The position numbers were made by a program, and so were the translations under genes. This document shows, one piece after another, positions 51,299-61,047 of a stretch of 64,000 bases of DNA. The notes below the pieces were generated by a model. It ran no database searches. It was not told the origin of the DNA and was given only the letters and a program-made list of their open reading frames with translations. The stretch is from Candidatus Nanopelagicales bacterium (GTDB lineage: Bacteria; Actinomycetota; Actinomycetes; S36-B12; CAIYMF01), in NCBI GenBank assembly GCA_017882705.1, contig JADGOZ010000132.1, forward strand, positions 1 to 64,000, given 5' to 3'. Within the stretch, counting starts at the first letter, position 1. Each line of letters begins with the position of its first letter.

Positions 51299-52192
51299 TC
51301 AGTGGTCGAGACCGGCGAGGAAGGCGTTGACGACGTCGCGGAACACCTCGGGCTGCTCGACGTGCGGCAGGTGGCTCGCGTCCTCGATCACGACCCACTG
51401 CGATCCGGCGATGGCCTCGTGCACCGGTGTCACGACCGCCGGGGTCGCCTCGTCGTAGCGACCGGACACGAGCAGGGTCGGCACGTCGATGCGGTGCAGC
51501 CGGTCGGTGATGTCCCAGTCCCTCAGCGAGCCGATGCAGTGGAACTCCGACGGGCCGTTCATCGAGTGGTAGACCGTCGGGTCCTCATCGAGCAGGGCGA
51601 AGGAGCGCGCGACGGGCTCCGGCAGCGGGACCCGGCACAGGTGCCGGTCGTAGTACACCTGCACTGCCTCGACGTACTCCGGTGTGCCGGTCGTGCCTGC
51701 TCTCTCGTGCCGCCGCAGCGTGGCCTCGACCTCGGGCGGCAGCTCGGCACGCAGCCGGTTGGCCTCCGCGACCCACAGCGGGATGCTCGCCGGCGAGTCC
51801 GCGACGACCATCCCGACGAGACCCGCGGGTCGGTCGATCGCGTGCTCCATCGCGAGCATGCCGCCCCACGACTGGCCGAGCAGGGCGTAGCGGGCGGAGA
51901 CACCGAGGTGGTCGAGCAGCAGGGTGAGCTCGCGCTTGAACAGGTCGACGGTCCAGAGCCCGTCGGGCGCCTCGCGCAGGTGCGTCGAGCTCCCGCAGCC
52001 GAGCTGGTCGTAGAGGACGAGCGTGCGACCGGACTCGCGGACCAGGTCCGCGGCCGGCTCGAGGTAGTCGTGCGGCGCACCCGGCCCGCCGTGCAGCAGC
52101 ACGACCGGCACCTGGTCGGCCCCCGGATCGAGGTCGCCGAGCACGCGGTACCAGGTCTCGCCGTGCTCCCACGTCATCCGGCCGTCCGTCAT
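51299..52192 (-). CDS. Proline iminopeptidase-family alpha/beta hydrolase
   Basis: LLHGGPGAPHDYL, LGQSWGGMLAMEHA. Confidence 0.92.
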   Translation of the reverse strand: MTDGRMTWEHGETWYRVLGDLDPGADQVPVVLLHGGPGAPHDYLEPAADLVRESGRTLVLYDQLGCGSSTHLREAPDGLWTVDLFKRELTLLLDHLGVSARYALLGQSWGGMLAMEHAIDRPAGLVGMVVADSPASIPLWVAEANRLRAELPPEVEATLRRHERAGTTGTPEYVEAVQVYYDRHLCRVPLPEPVARSFALLDEDPTVYHSMNGPSEFHCIGSLRDWDITDRLHRIDVPTLLVSGRYDEATPAVVTPVHEAIAGSQWVVIEDASHLPHVEQPEVFRDVVNAFLAGLDH

Positions 52193-52238
52193 GGCCGCCA
52201 TGCTTCCGACGCGACCGGACGAGCACAAGGTGCCGCCG

Positions 52239-53180
52239 TCACTCCTCGGGGGCCACGACGACCGCGCTCCCCCTCGCACGCTGGGCCCAGACCACGCACG
52301 CGATGACGGCGACCGCCGCGAGGACGGTCCCGAGGGTCACCGTCTCGCCGAGCAGCAGCGCGGACCACAGCAGCGTGAGCAGCGCCTGCAGCTGCTGCAC
52401 CTGGCCACCGTAGGCGATCCCGGCGAGGGCGAGCCCGCGGTACCACGCGAAGAAGCCGAGGTACATCGACGACAGCCCGAGGCCGAGCAGGCAGGCCCAC
52501 TCGATCGGTGTCGGCGCGTACGACCCGCTCGTGCGGACCCAGACCACCGCGGACGCCGGCACGGTGACCGGGAGCGCGAGGACCACGACCCAGGAGATGA
52601 CCTGCCATCCCGGCATCGCCTTCGTCACCGACGCGCCTTCGACGTAGCACCACGACGACATGAGGACGGCGCCGACGACGAGCAGGTCGGCCGTGAGGTC
52701 GGCGCCCCGGGCGCCGCCGCGGGAGAGGGCGAACACCACGAGCGCGAGCGAGCCGGTGACCGCGGCGAGCCAGAACTGGCCGCTCACCCGCTCGTGCGTG
52801 CGCAGCACGGCGAACAGCGCGGTCGTGAGCGGCATGAACGCCGCGATCACCGCGACGTGCGCGGAGGTGGTCCGCTCGAGCGCCAGCGCGAGCAGGATCG
52901 GCCAGCCGAACACCGCGCCGATCATGGTGAACACGATCGGCGTGAGGTGCTCCCGCGGCGGCAGGGGCACCCGTCGGATCGTCAGCAGCACCAGGGCCAG
53001 GACGCCCGCGACGACGGCCCGCCCCATGGCCGTGAAGAACGGGCTGAAGCCGCCGACCGCGACCTTGGTCATCGGCACCGAGAACGAGAAGAGCAGCACG
53101 CCGACGAACGCCCAGACGAGTCCGGCCCGCACGGTGGGCGTCATCGCCCGTGATGCGCGGGTCGTCCCGGTCGTGGCCAT
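52239..53180 (-). CDS. EamA/DMT family transporter
   Basis: Ten hydrophobic segments, two EamA repeats. Confidence 0.9.
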   Translation of the reverse strand: MATTGTTRASRAMTPTVRAGLVWAFVGVLLFSFSVPMTKVAVGGFSPFFTAMGRAVVAGVLALVLLTIRRVPLPPREHLTPIVFTMIGAVFGWPILLALALERTTSAHVAVIAAFMPLTTALFAVLRTHERVSGQFWLAAVTGSLALVVFALSRGGARGADLTADLLVVGAVLMSSWCYVEGASVTKAMPGWQVISWVVVLALPVTVPASAVVWVRTSGSYAPTPIEWACLLGLGLSSMYLGFFAWYRGLALAGIAYGGQVQQLQALLTLLWSALLLGETVTLGTVLAAVAVIACVVWAQRARGSAVVVAPEE

Positions 53181-53216
53181 CCCGAGAATGTACTGGCGGC
53201 GCGGCGGCCGCGAGCA

Positions 53217-53265
53217 CCTGGCGCACGTGTCGCCCGAGCTGTCCGGGAACGACAGATGCGCCAGG
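53217..53265. terminator. Imperfect long hairpin
   Basis: cctggcgca .. tgcgccagg outer arms with tgtcg/cgaca and cccg/cggg inner pairs. Confidence 0.6.
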
Positions 53266-53287
53266 TACTGGCGAGAGGCCGGGTCCG

Positions 53288-54261
53288 CTACTCGATCTCC
53301 GCCGCCGCCATCTGGGCATCGGTCGCGAGGTCCATGCGGGTGCTGCGGCCGGCGACCCAGAACAGCACGCCGGTGAGGATGAACAGGGCCAGCGGGACGA
53401 GCTCCACGCCGAAGTACTGCCACTTCTCGTCGGCTCCCCAGGCCGACGGGCGGTAGTCGTGCCGTACCGCGCCGAGATCACGCCGAGGTAGCGCAGGCCG
53501 GCGCCGTCGAAGGCCGAGACGGCCATCGCACGGTCCGAGCCCATGATCCAGGCGACGCCGCAGGTGAGCAGCGACAGGATGAACAGCCTCGCGCAGATGT
53601 CGCCGATGACGGCGCCCGCACCCGTCAGGACGATGCCGCTGTCGGCCGAGCCGACCTCACCGCCGTAGACGGTGAAGACCGGCTTCATCGCGTCGATGAA
53701 GCCGCCGAGGTTGGTCACCTGGTCGGTCGGGAGGACCAGCAGGATGCCGAGGATCGGCACGCCGTAGAGGATCACGGCGGCGATGGCGCTGCCGCCGATG
53801 GCCCACGGGACGTCCTTCTGCGGGTCGGTCATCTCGTCGCCGGCGCTGCTCGGCAGCTCGAACCCGACGTACTGGAACATCAGGACCGGCACGAGCAGGA
53901 CGGCGCCGGCCATCGTGGGCCTGAAGTCGCCGGCACCTAAGCCGTGCACGCCGTTCTTGATCGCGTAGACGACGACGGAGATCGTGAAGAAGCCGAGCAG
54001 CGCGAACCGCGAGTAGGCGCCGATCGACGGGATCCACTTGCCGACCTGGAACGACAGGATCGCGGCGAGCACGCCGATCCAGACGAAGAGCAGCGTGAAG
54101 ACGTAGAACGGCACGGTGTCGAGCTCGGACTGGTTGAGGAAGAAGGTCGCGAACACCGTCGCGGCGCTGACCGCGAGCGTGCCGCCGAGCCACACCGGGT
54201 TGGTCACCCAGTAGAGGAAGTTGTTGACCACACCGGCGAGACGACCGAAGGCCAGACGCAC
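53288..54261 (-). pseudogene. APC permease, N-truncated and frameshifted
   Basis: GVVNNFLYWVTNPVWLGGTLAVSAATVFATFFLNQ.. then frame change to EKWQYFGVELVPLALFILTGVLFWVAGR. Confidence 0.85.
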
Positions 54262-54356
54262 CCGGCCGGGGGTGCCGGAGTCGCGTCACCCTAGCGGCGC
54301 GAGATCAACGCCGGATTACAAACGCCGCGGTTCACCTGGCGGCAACAGACAATGGT

Positions 54357-54722
54357 CTAGACCGCAGGTGACTCCGGCGCCGCGGCGCCGGCGGAGGTTC
54401 CGAGCTCGGTGCGGACCCAGCCGGTCACCTTGTGCTCGGCGTAGAACGACAGGAACGGCACCATGCCCGAGAGCGTCATGAGAGCCAGCCGCCCGATCGA
54501 CCAGCGCATCCGGAAGCCGAGGTCGAGTCCGAGCAGGACGTAGATCATGAACAGCCAGCCGTGCGCGATCGCGACGATCGAGTCGCTCTCGATCGACTTC
54601 GTGACGTACTTCAGCAGGATGGCGCCGACGAACAGCAGGAGCGTGACTCCGACGACGAACGCCATGACGCGGTAGCGCAGGAGCGCCCCCCGGACGGACT
54701 CGGCGGTGGGTGCGGTGGCCAC
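54357..54722 (-). CDS. DUF3817 domain membrane protein
   Basis: YRVMAFVVGVTLLLFVG..AHGWLFMIYVLLGLDLGFRMRW. Confidence 0.9.
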   Translation of the reverse strand: MATAPTAESVRGALLRYRVMAFVVGVTLLLFVGAILLKYVTKSIESDSIVAIAHGWLFMIYVLLGLDLGFRMRWSIGRLALMTLSGMVPFLSFYAEHKVTGWVRTELGTSAGAAAPESPAV

Positions 54723-54772
54723 GTCAGTCGACCTCTCCTACGAGACTCGTGCGCACCCGGGCGGGTGCCACA

Positions 54773-55507
54773 TCAGTACACCTCACGCACCGGCGCGGTC
54801 TCCTGCCGGGTCTGCTCCGGCCCGAGCTCGCGCAGGTCGTCGCGCAGCATCCGCCACCAGAAGAAGATGACGAAGCCGGCGAAGAGCAGCCACTGCACCG
54901 CGTACGACGCGTTCTGCAGCCGGAGGTTCCCGCCTGCCTGCTGCGTGATGGGCGGCTGGACGGGCGTGGTGGCGACCACCGGTGGCGGCGTCTGCGACTG
55001 CAGGGCGATCCAGCCGCCGACCGCCGGGTACGGCAGTGCCAGACCCGACGCCGTGAGACGGTCGGCCTGGCCCGCCGGCAATGAGGACGGGGTTCCGGGG
55101 TCGCCCTCGTACGGCTGCGCCACTCCGGTCACCGTGACGTTGCCGCTCGTCACGTCGGCCACCGCCGGGTCGTCGAGGCTCGTGACCGTCGCGCGCGCCA
55201 CCGGGATCGCCGGTCCCGAGGACGGCTGCAGGGGTGTGACGACCCAGTAGGTGCCGTTGCCGTGGACGACCACGACCTGGTGCGCGGCGTCGTAGGTCCC
55301 GGAGGCGCTGACGACCGTGCCGTAGGCCGACGTCGCCAGCGGCTCGCCTGCGGAGAAGACCTCGGCCGCGGGGACGGGTGCCGTCACGACCTCGTCGCGC
55401 TGGGCCCGCTGCCACTGCCAGGCGGACAGGACGCCGAACGCCACGATCACGACCAGCGCGAGGATCGAGAGCCCGATCCACTTCCGCGTCGTGAGCATCC
55501 GGAGCAC
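54773..55507 (-). CDS. SURF1 family protein
   Basis: LGVLSAWQWQRAQ, N- and C-terminal TM helices. Confidence 0.9.
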   Translation of the reverse strand: MLRMLTTRKWIGLSILALVVIVAFGVLSAWQWQRAQRDEVVTAPVPAAEVFSAGEPLATSAYGTVVSASGTYDAAHQVVVVHGNGTYWVVTPLQPSSGPAIPVARATVTSLDDPAVADVTSGNVTVTGVAQPYEGDPGTPSSLPAGQADRLTASGLALPYPAVGGWIALQSQTPPPVVATTPVQPPITQQAGGNLRLQNASYAVQWLLFAGFVIFFWWRMLRDDLRELGPEQTRQETAPVREVY

Positions 55508-55686
55508 GCCCCCACGGTATCCGCCCTTCGCGGACAGTCCTGCGGCCGCTGTCCGGGTGCTGCTCGACCTCCTCCCCCGGCCCTGGATCGCGCTTCTCGC
55601 TCCTGCTCGTCACCCACCTCGCCACGACGGGGCGGGTGCGTGCCTCGGAGTCGTCGCGAGGTGACTGCGGACGCCATGCTGGTCCC

Positions 55687-56112
55687 GTGCCCGGCGACCT
55701 GAGGATCCGCGGCTCGGTCGTCGTCCCCGAGGCCGAGCTCTCCTGGCGCTTCTCGCGGTCCTCCGGACCGGGCGGTCAGGGCGTCAACACGACCGACTCA
55801 CGGGTGGAGCTCAGCCTCGACGTCGCGGCGACCTCGGCGCTCTCGCCCTACCTGCGCGAGCGGGCGCTCGCGAACCTCGGCGACCGGCTCGTCGACGGCG
55901 TGCTCACCGTCTCGGCCGCCGAGCAGCGCAGCCAGTGGCAGAACCGGCTCTCGGCCGAGCGCAAGCTGGCCGACGCCCTCGCCGCGGCGATCGCGCCGCC
56001 CGCGCGCCCGCGGGTGCCGACGAAACCGTCGGCCTCGGCCCGACGCCGACGCGTCGACGACAAGAAGCGCCGCGGCACCATCAAGAAGCTGCGCCGCGGC
56101 GACCCCGACTGA
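55687..56112 (+). CDS. arfB: Alternative ribosome-rescue factor ArfB-like
   Basis: SWRFSRSSGPGGQGVNTTDSRVEL GGQ motif with basic C-terminal tail. Confidence 0.92.
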   Translation: MPGDLRIRGSVVVPEAELSWRFSRSSGPGGQGVNTTDSRVELSLDVAATSALSPYLRERALANLGDRLVDGVLTVSAAEQRSQWQNRLSAERKLADALAAAIAPPARPRVPTKPSASARRRRVDDKKRRGTIKKLRRGDPD

Positions 56113-56144
56113 CCGGGCGGCCACTCGCCCGACTGACCGGGCGG

Positions 56145-56471
56145 CTACTCGGACGACGTGGGGGCGTCGGTCCCGGCAGCGGGCTCGAGGCCGTCGGGGG
56201 CGGGTACGCCCGTCGGCTCGGGCGCGTCGGCGTTGATCGCGTCCTCGTCGAACGTGACCCGCGTGAGCTGCTTGTTCAGGCTCCTGTAGATCACGAACAC
56301 CGCGACCGCGAGGAAGAGCAGCGACAGGAAGCCCAGCAGTCCCGGCCCGAGCCAGGTGGAGTCGTTCTCGCCCGGGAGCGGGCTGGTCGGGGTCGACTGC
56401 GAGAGCGACGGGCTCGGCGACGCCGAGTCGGCGAGGTGGAGGACGACGGACGAGACGAGCGACACGGACAA
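56145..56471 (-). CDS. Small membrane protein
   Basis: Single TM segment; lies directly downstream of mca. Confidence 0.65.
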   Translation of the reverse strand: MSVSLVSSVVLHLADSASPSPSLSQSTPTSPLPGENDSTWLGPGLLGFLSLLFLAVAVFVIYRSLNKQLTRVTFDEDAINADAPEPTGVPAPDGLEPAAGTDAPTSSE

Positions 56472-56478
56472 ACCTCGA

Positions 56479-57423
56479 TCAGGCGGGGACGGACTGCGCC
56501 GGGACGCGCAGGCCTACGAACAGATCGTCCTCGTAGCCGTCCGCACCACGCACGTCGGGGACCAGGGAACGAGCGAGCTGGTAGTCCTCGGTCGGCCAGA
56601 CCAGCCGCTGGGTGTCGGTGGACAGGTGGAACCAGCGCCCCTCGGGGTCGACCTGCGTGGCGTGCGCCTTGAGCGCGGCGTCGCGGACCTCGAAGAACTC
56701 CCCGCAAGGCACTCGGGTCGTGAGCCGTGCCTCGTCCTCGGGCTTGTCCTCCCAGCCGGCCAGCCAGTCGCCGAACGGCGACTCCATGCCCTCGGCCAGG
56801 CACGCCTCGTGCAGCGCGACGAGCCGCAGCTTGTGGAAGGTGAGGTGGTAGTAGAGCTTGCTGGGCTGCCACGGGTCGCCGGTGCCGGGGAACTGCTGGG
56901 GGTCGCCCGCCGCCTCGAACGCCCGCATCGACACCTCGTGCGTGCGGATGTGGTCCGGGTGCGGGTAACCGCCGTTCTCGTCGTACGTCGTGATCACGTG
57001 CGGACGGAACTCGCGGACGAGGCGCACGAGCGGCTCGGTCGCCTCGTCGAGCGGGAGCAGGGCGAAGCAGCCCTCCGGCAGCGGCGGCGTGACGCCGTTC
57101 TCGTCGGGCTCGGGGAGCCCGGAGTCGTGGAAGCCGAGCCAGGCGTGCTGGACCCCGAGGATCCGCACCGCCTCGGCCATCTCGGCCCGACGCACCTCGG
57201 CGATGTTGGCCATGACGTGCTCGTCGTGGGCCAGCGCCGGGTTCAGGACGTCGCCGAGCTCGCCGCCGGTGCACGAGACCACGAGGACCTCGACGCCCTC
57301 GCTGACGTAGCGCGCCATGGTCGCGGCGCCCTTGCTCGACTCGTCGTCGGGGTGCGCGTGGACGGCCATGAGGCGCAGCGGCTCCCCGGGACGCGGCAGG
57401 TCCGCGGCGGTCGGCAGGGTCAC
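56479..57423 (-). CDS. mca: Mycothiol conjugate amidase
   Basis: MAVHAHPDDESSKGAATMARY, GYPHPDHIRTHEVS. Confidence 0.94.
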   Translation of the reverse strand: MTLPTAADLPRPGEPLRLMAVHAHPDDESSKGAATMARYVSEGVEVLVVSCTGGELGDVLNPALAHDEHVMANIAEVRRAEMAEAVRILGVQHAWLGFHDSGLPEPDENGVTPPLPEGCFALLPLDEATEPLVRLVREFRPHVITTYDENGGYPHPDHIRTHEVSMRAFEAAGDPQQFPGTGDPWQPSKLYYHLTFHKLRLVALHEACLAEGMESPFGDWLAGWEDKPEDEARLTTRVPCGEFFEVRDAALKAHATQVDPEGRWFHLSTDTQRLVWPTEDYQLARSLVPDVRGADGYEDDLFVGLRVPAQSVPA

Positions 57424-57553
57424 GGTCGGCTCCAGGAGGTCGTGAGGGAGACTGGACCCCCCAGGAGGAGGCCCGGCAGGGAGTCTCCCAGACCGCAACG
57501 ATGCCGCATCCCGCGCCTGTTCCCCGGGCGCGTGACGCGCCGGAGGTGAGCAC

Positions 57554-58024
57554 GTGCCGAGCCAGACCCTGAGCCCCGCCATGGCGGCCCGCTACGGCGT
57601 CGGGCGCACCTCGCGCGGGCTCGTCGCGGTGATCGTGGCGGTGGGGGCCGTGTTCCTGGCGATCATCGGCGTGATCACCTGGCGGATGGCCACGCCGGGC
57701 GTGCAGGCGGACCTGCTGCGCTTCACGGTCGTGAGCGGCACCCGGGTCGACGTCACCTTCGAGGTACGCCGGGACTCCGTGAGCAGCACGGTCTGCGTGC
57801 TCCGGGCCCAGAGCGAGCGGCACGCCGACGTGGGCTACGCGACCGTCACGATCACCCCGGGGCGCGAGTACGTGCAGGCGACGTACCCGCTGGCGACGTC
57901 CTCGCTGGCCACCACGGCCGAGGTCCTCGGCTGCGGCGTGGGCGAGGTGCCGCGGGTCGACCCTCCGCAGTTCCTCCCCGGCACGACGAACCCGCCTCAG
58001 CAGCCCACGATCGACGGCGGCTGA
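57554..58024 (+). CDS. DUF4307 domain-containing protein
   Basis: RYGVGRTSRGLVAVIVAVGAVFLAI; between mca and greA, conserved actinobacterial context. Confidence 0.85.
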   Translation: MPSQTLSPAMAARYGVGRTSRGLVAVIVAVGAVFLAIIGVITWRMATPGVQADLLRFTVVSGTRVDVTFEVRRDSVSSTVCVLRAQSERHADVGYATVTITPGREYVQATYPLATSSLATTAEVLGCGVGEVPRVDPPQFLPGTTNPPQQPTIDGG

Positions 58025-58101
58025 CCGACCGAGCACCGCCCCGCACGTACGCTTGCCTCGGCACGCCGTTCGCACCGCTCCCGACCGAAGGTGACACCTC
58101 C

Positions 58102-58599
58102 GTGGCTGACCCGCAGACGACCCAGACCTGGCTGACCCAGGAGGCGTTCGACCGCCTCCAGGAGGAGCTCGCCGAGCGCTCGGGCCCGCGTCGCGCGCAG
58201 ATCGTCAAGCGCATCGAGGCCGCGCGCGAGGAGGGCGACCTCAAGGAGAACGGCGGCTACCACGCGGCCAAGGAGGAGCAGGGCAAGAACGAGGCCCGCG
58301 TGAAGGTCCTCACCCACCTTCTCGAGAACGCGCAGATCGGCGCCCCCGAGGCCGCCGAGGGCATCGTGGCCCAGGGTCAGGTCGTCACGGTCAGGCTCGT
58401 CGAGTTCGATGACGAGGAGACGTTCCTGCTCGGCAGTCGCGAGGAGGCCGCCACCTTCTCCGGCAACGTCTACTCCCCGACCTCGCCGCTCGGTGGTGCG
58501 GTGCTCGGGGCCACGGTCGGCGACACCGTCCCCTACACGACCCCGGCCGGCAAGATCTTCCACGTCGAGATCCTCACGACGGGCCCCAACACCGGCTGA
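58102..58599 (+). CDS. greA: Transcription elongation factor GreA
   Basis: GDLKENGGYHAAKEEQGKNEARV; GTG start. Confidence 0.95.
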   Translation: MADPQTTQTWLTQEAFDRLQEELAERSGPRRAQIVKRIEAAREEGDLKENGGYHAAKEEQGKNEARVKVLTHLLENAQIGAPEAAEGIVAQGQVVTVRLVEFDDEETFLLGSREEAATFSGNVYSPTSPLGGAVLGATVGDTVPYTTPAGKIFHVEILTTGPNTG

Positions 58600-58624
58600 C
58601 CGTCCGCCCCGGACCCCCAGACAG

Positions 58625-58663
58625 GACGAAGCCCCCCTCCCATCACCGGAGGGGGGCTTCGTC
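58625..58663. terminator. Strong terminator hairpin after greA
   Basis: gacgaagcccccctcc / ggaggggggcttcgtc perfect 16-bp stem. Confidence 0.9.
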
Positions 58664-58685
58664 GTCCGCGGGCCGTACCGTGCGG

Positions 58686-59226
58686 TCAGCCCGACGTGCG
58701 GCGGTAGTGCCGGACGGCGAGCGGCGCGAAGATCGCGATGATCGCGAGGCAGGAGATGACCGTTGTAGAGCACGGGGTTCTGCAGCGACCAGGCGTCGGA
58801 GGGGATGCCGGTCGGGTTGCCGAACAGCTGGCGGCAGGCGAGCGCCAGCGCCGAGATCGGGTTCCACTCGGCGATCAGCTTGATCCCCGCAGGCATGCCG
58901 GTGATCGGGACGAACAGGTTCGACAGGAAGGTCAGCGGGAACAGCCAGATCAGCCCGGCGGTGTTGGCCGTCTCGGGGTTCGGCATGTGCAGGCCGACCC
59001 ACGAGCCGACCCACGACACGGTGTAGGCGAACAGCAGCAGGAGCAGGTAGGCCGCGACCGCGTCGACGACCCCGTTGTGGACCCGCCACCCCACGACGAG
59101 TCCCGTGATCGACAGCACGAACAGCACGAGCACCTGACGCGCTGCGTCGGCCGCCGTGCGGCCGAAGAGCACCGCGGACGCCGCCATCGGCAGCGACCGG
59201 AACCGGTCGACGATGCCCTTGTGCAT
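58686..59226 (-). pseudogene. ABC-2 permease (DrrB-like) C-terminal part, frameshifted
   Basis: [23 protein letters not shown]..; frame loss near 58755, RHYRRTSG end in another frame. Confidence 0.85.
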
Positions 59227-59228
59227 CC

Positions 59229-59668
59229 GTGCCGTTCGGCACGGTGGTCGGGCTGCTCGGACCGAACGGTGCCGGCAAGACCACGACCGTCCGCATCCTC
59301 ACCACGCTGCTCAAGGCGACCGGGGGACACGCGACCGTCGCGGGCATCGACGTCGCGAAGCAACCCGACGAGGTGCGCCGCGTGATCGGGCTCACCGGGC
59401 AGTACGCCGCCGTCGACGAGTACCTCACCGGCCGCGAGAACCTCGACATGGTCGGGCGGCTCTACCACCTGCCTCCGGCCTACGTGAAGCAGCGGGCCGA
59501 CGAGCTGCTCGAGCGCTTCTCGCTCACCGACGCCGCCGACCGTCCGGCGAAGACCTACAGCGGCGGCATGCGACGGCGGCTCGACCTGTCGGCCATATCT
59601 TCGCCCAGACCGTGGCGTTCGCCGCGGCGTCGTCGACGATCGGCCTCGCCGAGGACACCCTTACGTAG
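59229..59668 (+). pseudogene. Fused ABC ATPase N-terminal part + permease internal fragment
   Basis: [36 protein letters not shown] then, in another frame, [23 protein letters not shown]. Confidence 0.85.
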
Positions 59669-59691
59669 AGGTCTGACACGGGCACGTGGTT

Positions 59692-59724
59692 TTCCAGCGG
59701 GCGCCGGGAGGGCGCCCGCTGGAA
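59692..59724. terminator. Perfect 14-bp stem hairpin
   Basis: ttccagcgggcgcc gggag ggcgcccgctggaa. Confidence 0.75.
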
Positions 59725-59736
59725 GGGACGGAGGAC

Positions 59737-60129
59737 TCAGTCGGTGAGGAGAGTCTCGGCCTCGTCGACGCTCAGGCGGCCGGCGGCGAGGTCGGCGAGG
59801 ACCTTGTCGCGGTCGGCCTTGCGGGTCGCGGCCGCGGGGTCCTCGAGGCCGAGCTTGGCCAGGAGGTCGGCGTAGCGCTGACGGGTGGTGGGGTAGGAGA
59901 CGCCGAGGTGCTTCTCGAGCTCGCGCATGTTGCCGCGGCTCACGAGGAAGACACGCAGCATCTCGAGCTCGTCGTCGGACAGGCCGCAGTAGGAGCACAT
60001 CCGGAACTCGCCGCTGATGCCGGTGCCGCACTCGCGGCAGCCGCACCCGGTGACGACGAGCTGGGACGAGCACACCGGGCACTCGCGCGGCGGGCGGTGG
60101 TCGGGCGGCTGCTGGGTCGAGGGGGTCAT
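59737..60129 (-). CDS. DUF2089 zinc-ribbon/HTH protein
   Basis: [63 protein letters not shown]. Confidence 0.9.
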   Translation of the reverse strand: MTPSTQQPPDHRPPRECPVCSSQLVVTGCGCRECGTGISGEFRMCSYCGLSDDELEMLRVFLVSRGNMRELEKHLGVSYPTTRQRYADLLAKLGLEDPAAATRKADRDKVLADLAAGRLSVDEAETLLTD

Positions 60130-60992
60130 GACGCCACCACGATCGAGGCCGAGCCCATCCGGACGGTGATGCCGAACGGGTGCGTGCCCGCTCCCGCGAC
60201 GACGGTCCGGCTCGCGGTGCCGTCGAACGACGTCTCCGCGCCGACGCCGCCGGCGAACCGCAGCGACCCCATCTCGGCGAACGCGGTGACGGTGACGTCC
60301 GAGCCGCGGTCGAGGCGCAGGTCGAGGCTGCCGAGCTCGCAGGAGAAGTCGCTCGGCCCCGTGATGGTGCCGACGACGGCCGCGCTGCCCATCGACAGCG
60401 TGCCGTGGATGCTGCCGACGTGGTCGCGCACCTTCACCGACGACGCGCTGCCGCCGAGGGTGAGCGAGGACCGCGTGCCGACGATCTCGACGGCGCTCGC
60501 CGTGGCGTCGACGGTGAGCGGCAGCGCGGGGTTCACCCGCACGTGCACCTTCTCGCCGCGGCCGGCGGTCCAGACGACGTTGGGCACCCAGCCGAGGTAC
60601 TTCGGCGCGGGCTGGGTCTTCCAGCCGTCGGCGCCCGGGGCCTCGAGCACGAGCGTGGGGCCGTCCTGGCGCAGCGTGTGCGGGCCGTCGGCCACCAGGG
60701 TGTCGACGGTGGGGTCGGCGACGACGGTGAGCTTCACGCCGCCGGTCTTGATGATCACCGCGGTGACGCTGCCGGAGGGGGAGGCCGCCAGGTCGGAGGT
60801 GCGGTCGAGGGTCGGTGCGGAGGCGTCCTCGTCGAGGAGGCGCGCGGCCTCCGCGGGGTCGACCTCGCCCGCGGCGACCCGGGTCAGCAGGTCGCGCAGC
60901 GGGTCGGTGGTGGCGGTGCCCGAGGTGGGGGGCTCGCCGCGGCCGGAGGAGGTGTCGTCCGGCGTGCCGGGGAAGGAGGTGGTGTCGCTCAT
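60126..60992 (-). CDS. DUF4097/adhesin-like beta-repeat protein
   Basis: Beta-rich repeats; 4-bp overlap with the DUF2089 gene. Confidence 0.75.
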   Translation of the reverse strand: MSDTTSFPGTPDDTSSGRGEPPTSGTATTDPLRDLLTRVAAGEVDPAEAARLLDEDASAPTLDRTSDLAASPSGSVTAVIIKTGGVKLTVVADPTVDTLVADGPHTLRQDGPTLVLEAPGADGWKTQPAPKYLGWVPNVVWTAGRGEKVHVRVNPALPLTVDATASAVEIVGTRSSLTLGGSASSVKVRDHVGSIHGTLSMGSAAVVGTITGPSDFSCELGSLDLRLDRGSDVTVTAFAEMGSLRFAGGVGAETSFDGTASRTVVAGAGTHPFGITVRMGSASIVVAS

Positions 60993-61047
60993 GAGGCGAC
61001 TGTAAACCCTATCTTTCTAATATGGCAACCCCCTTTTCCAACTCCGA

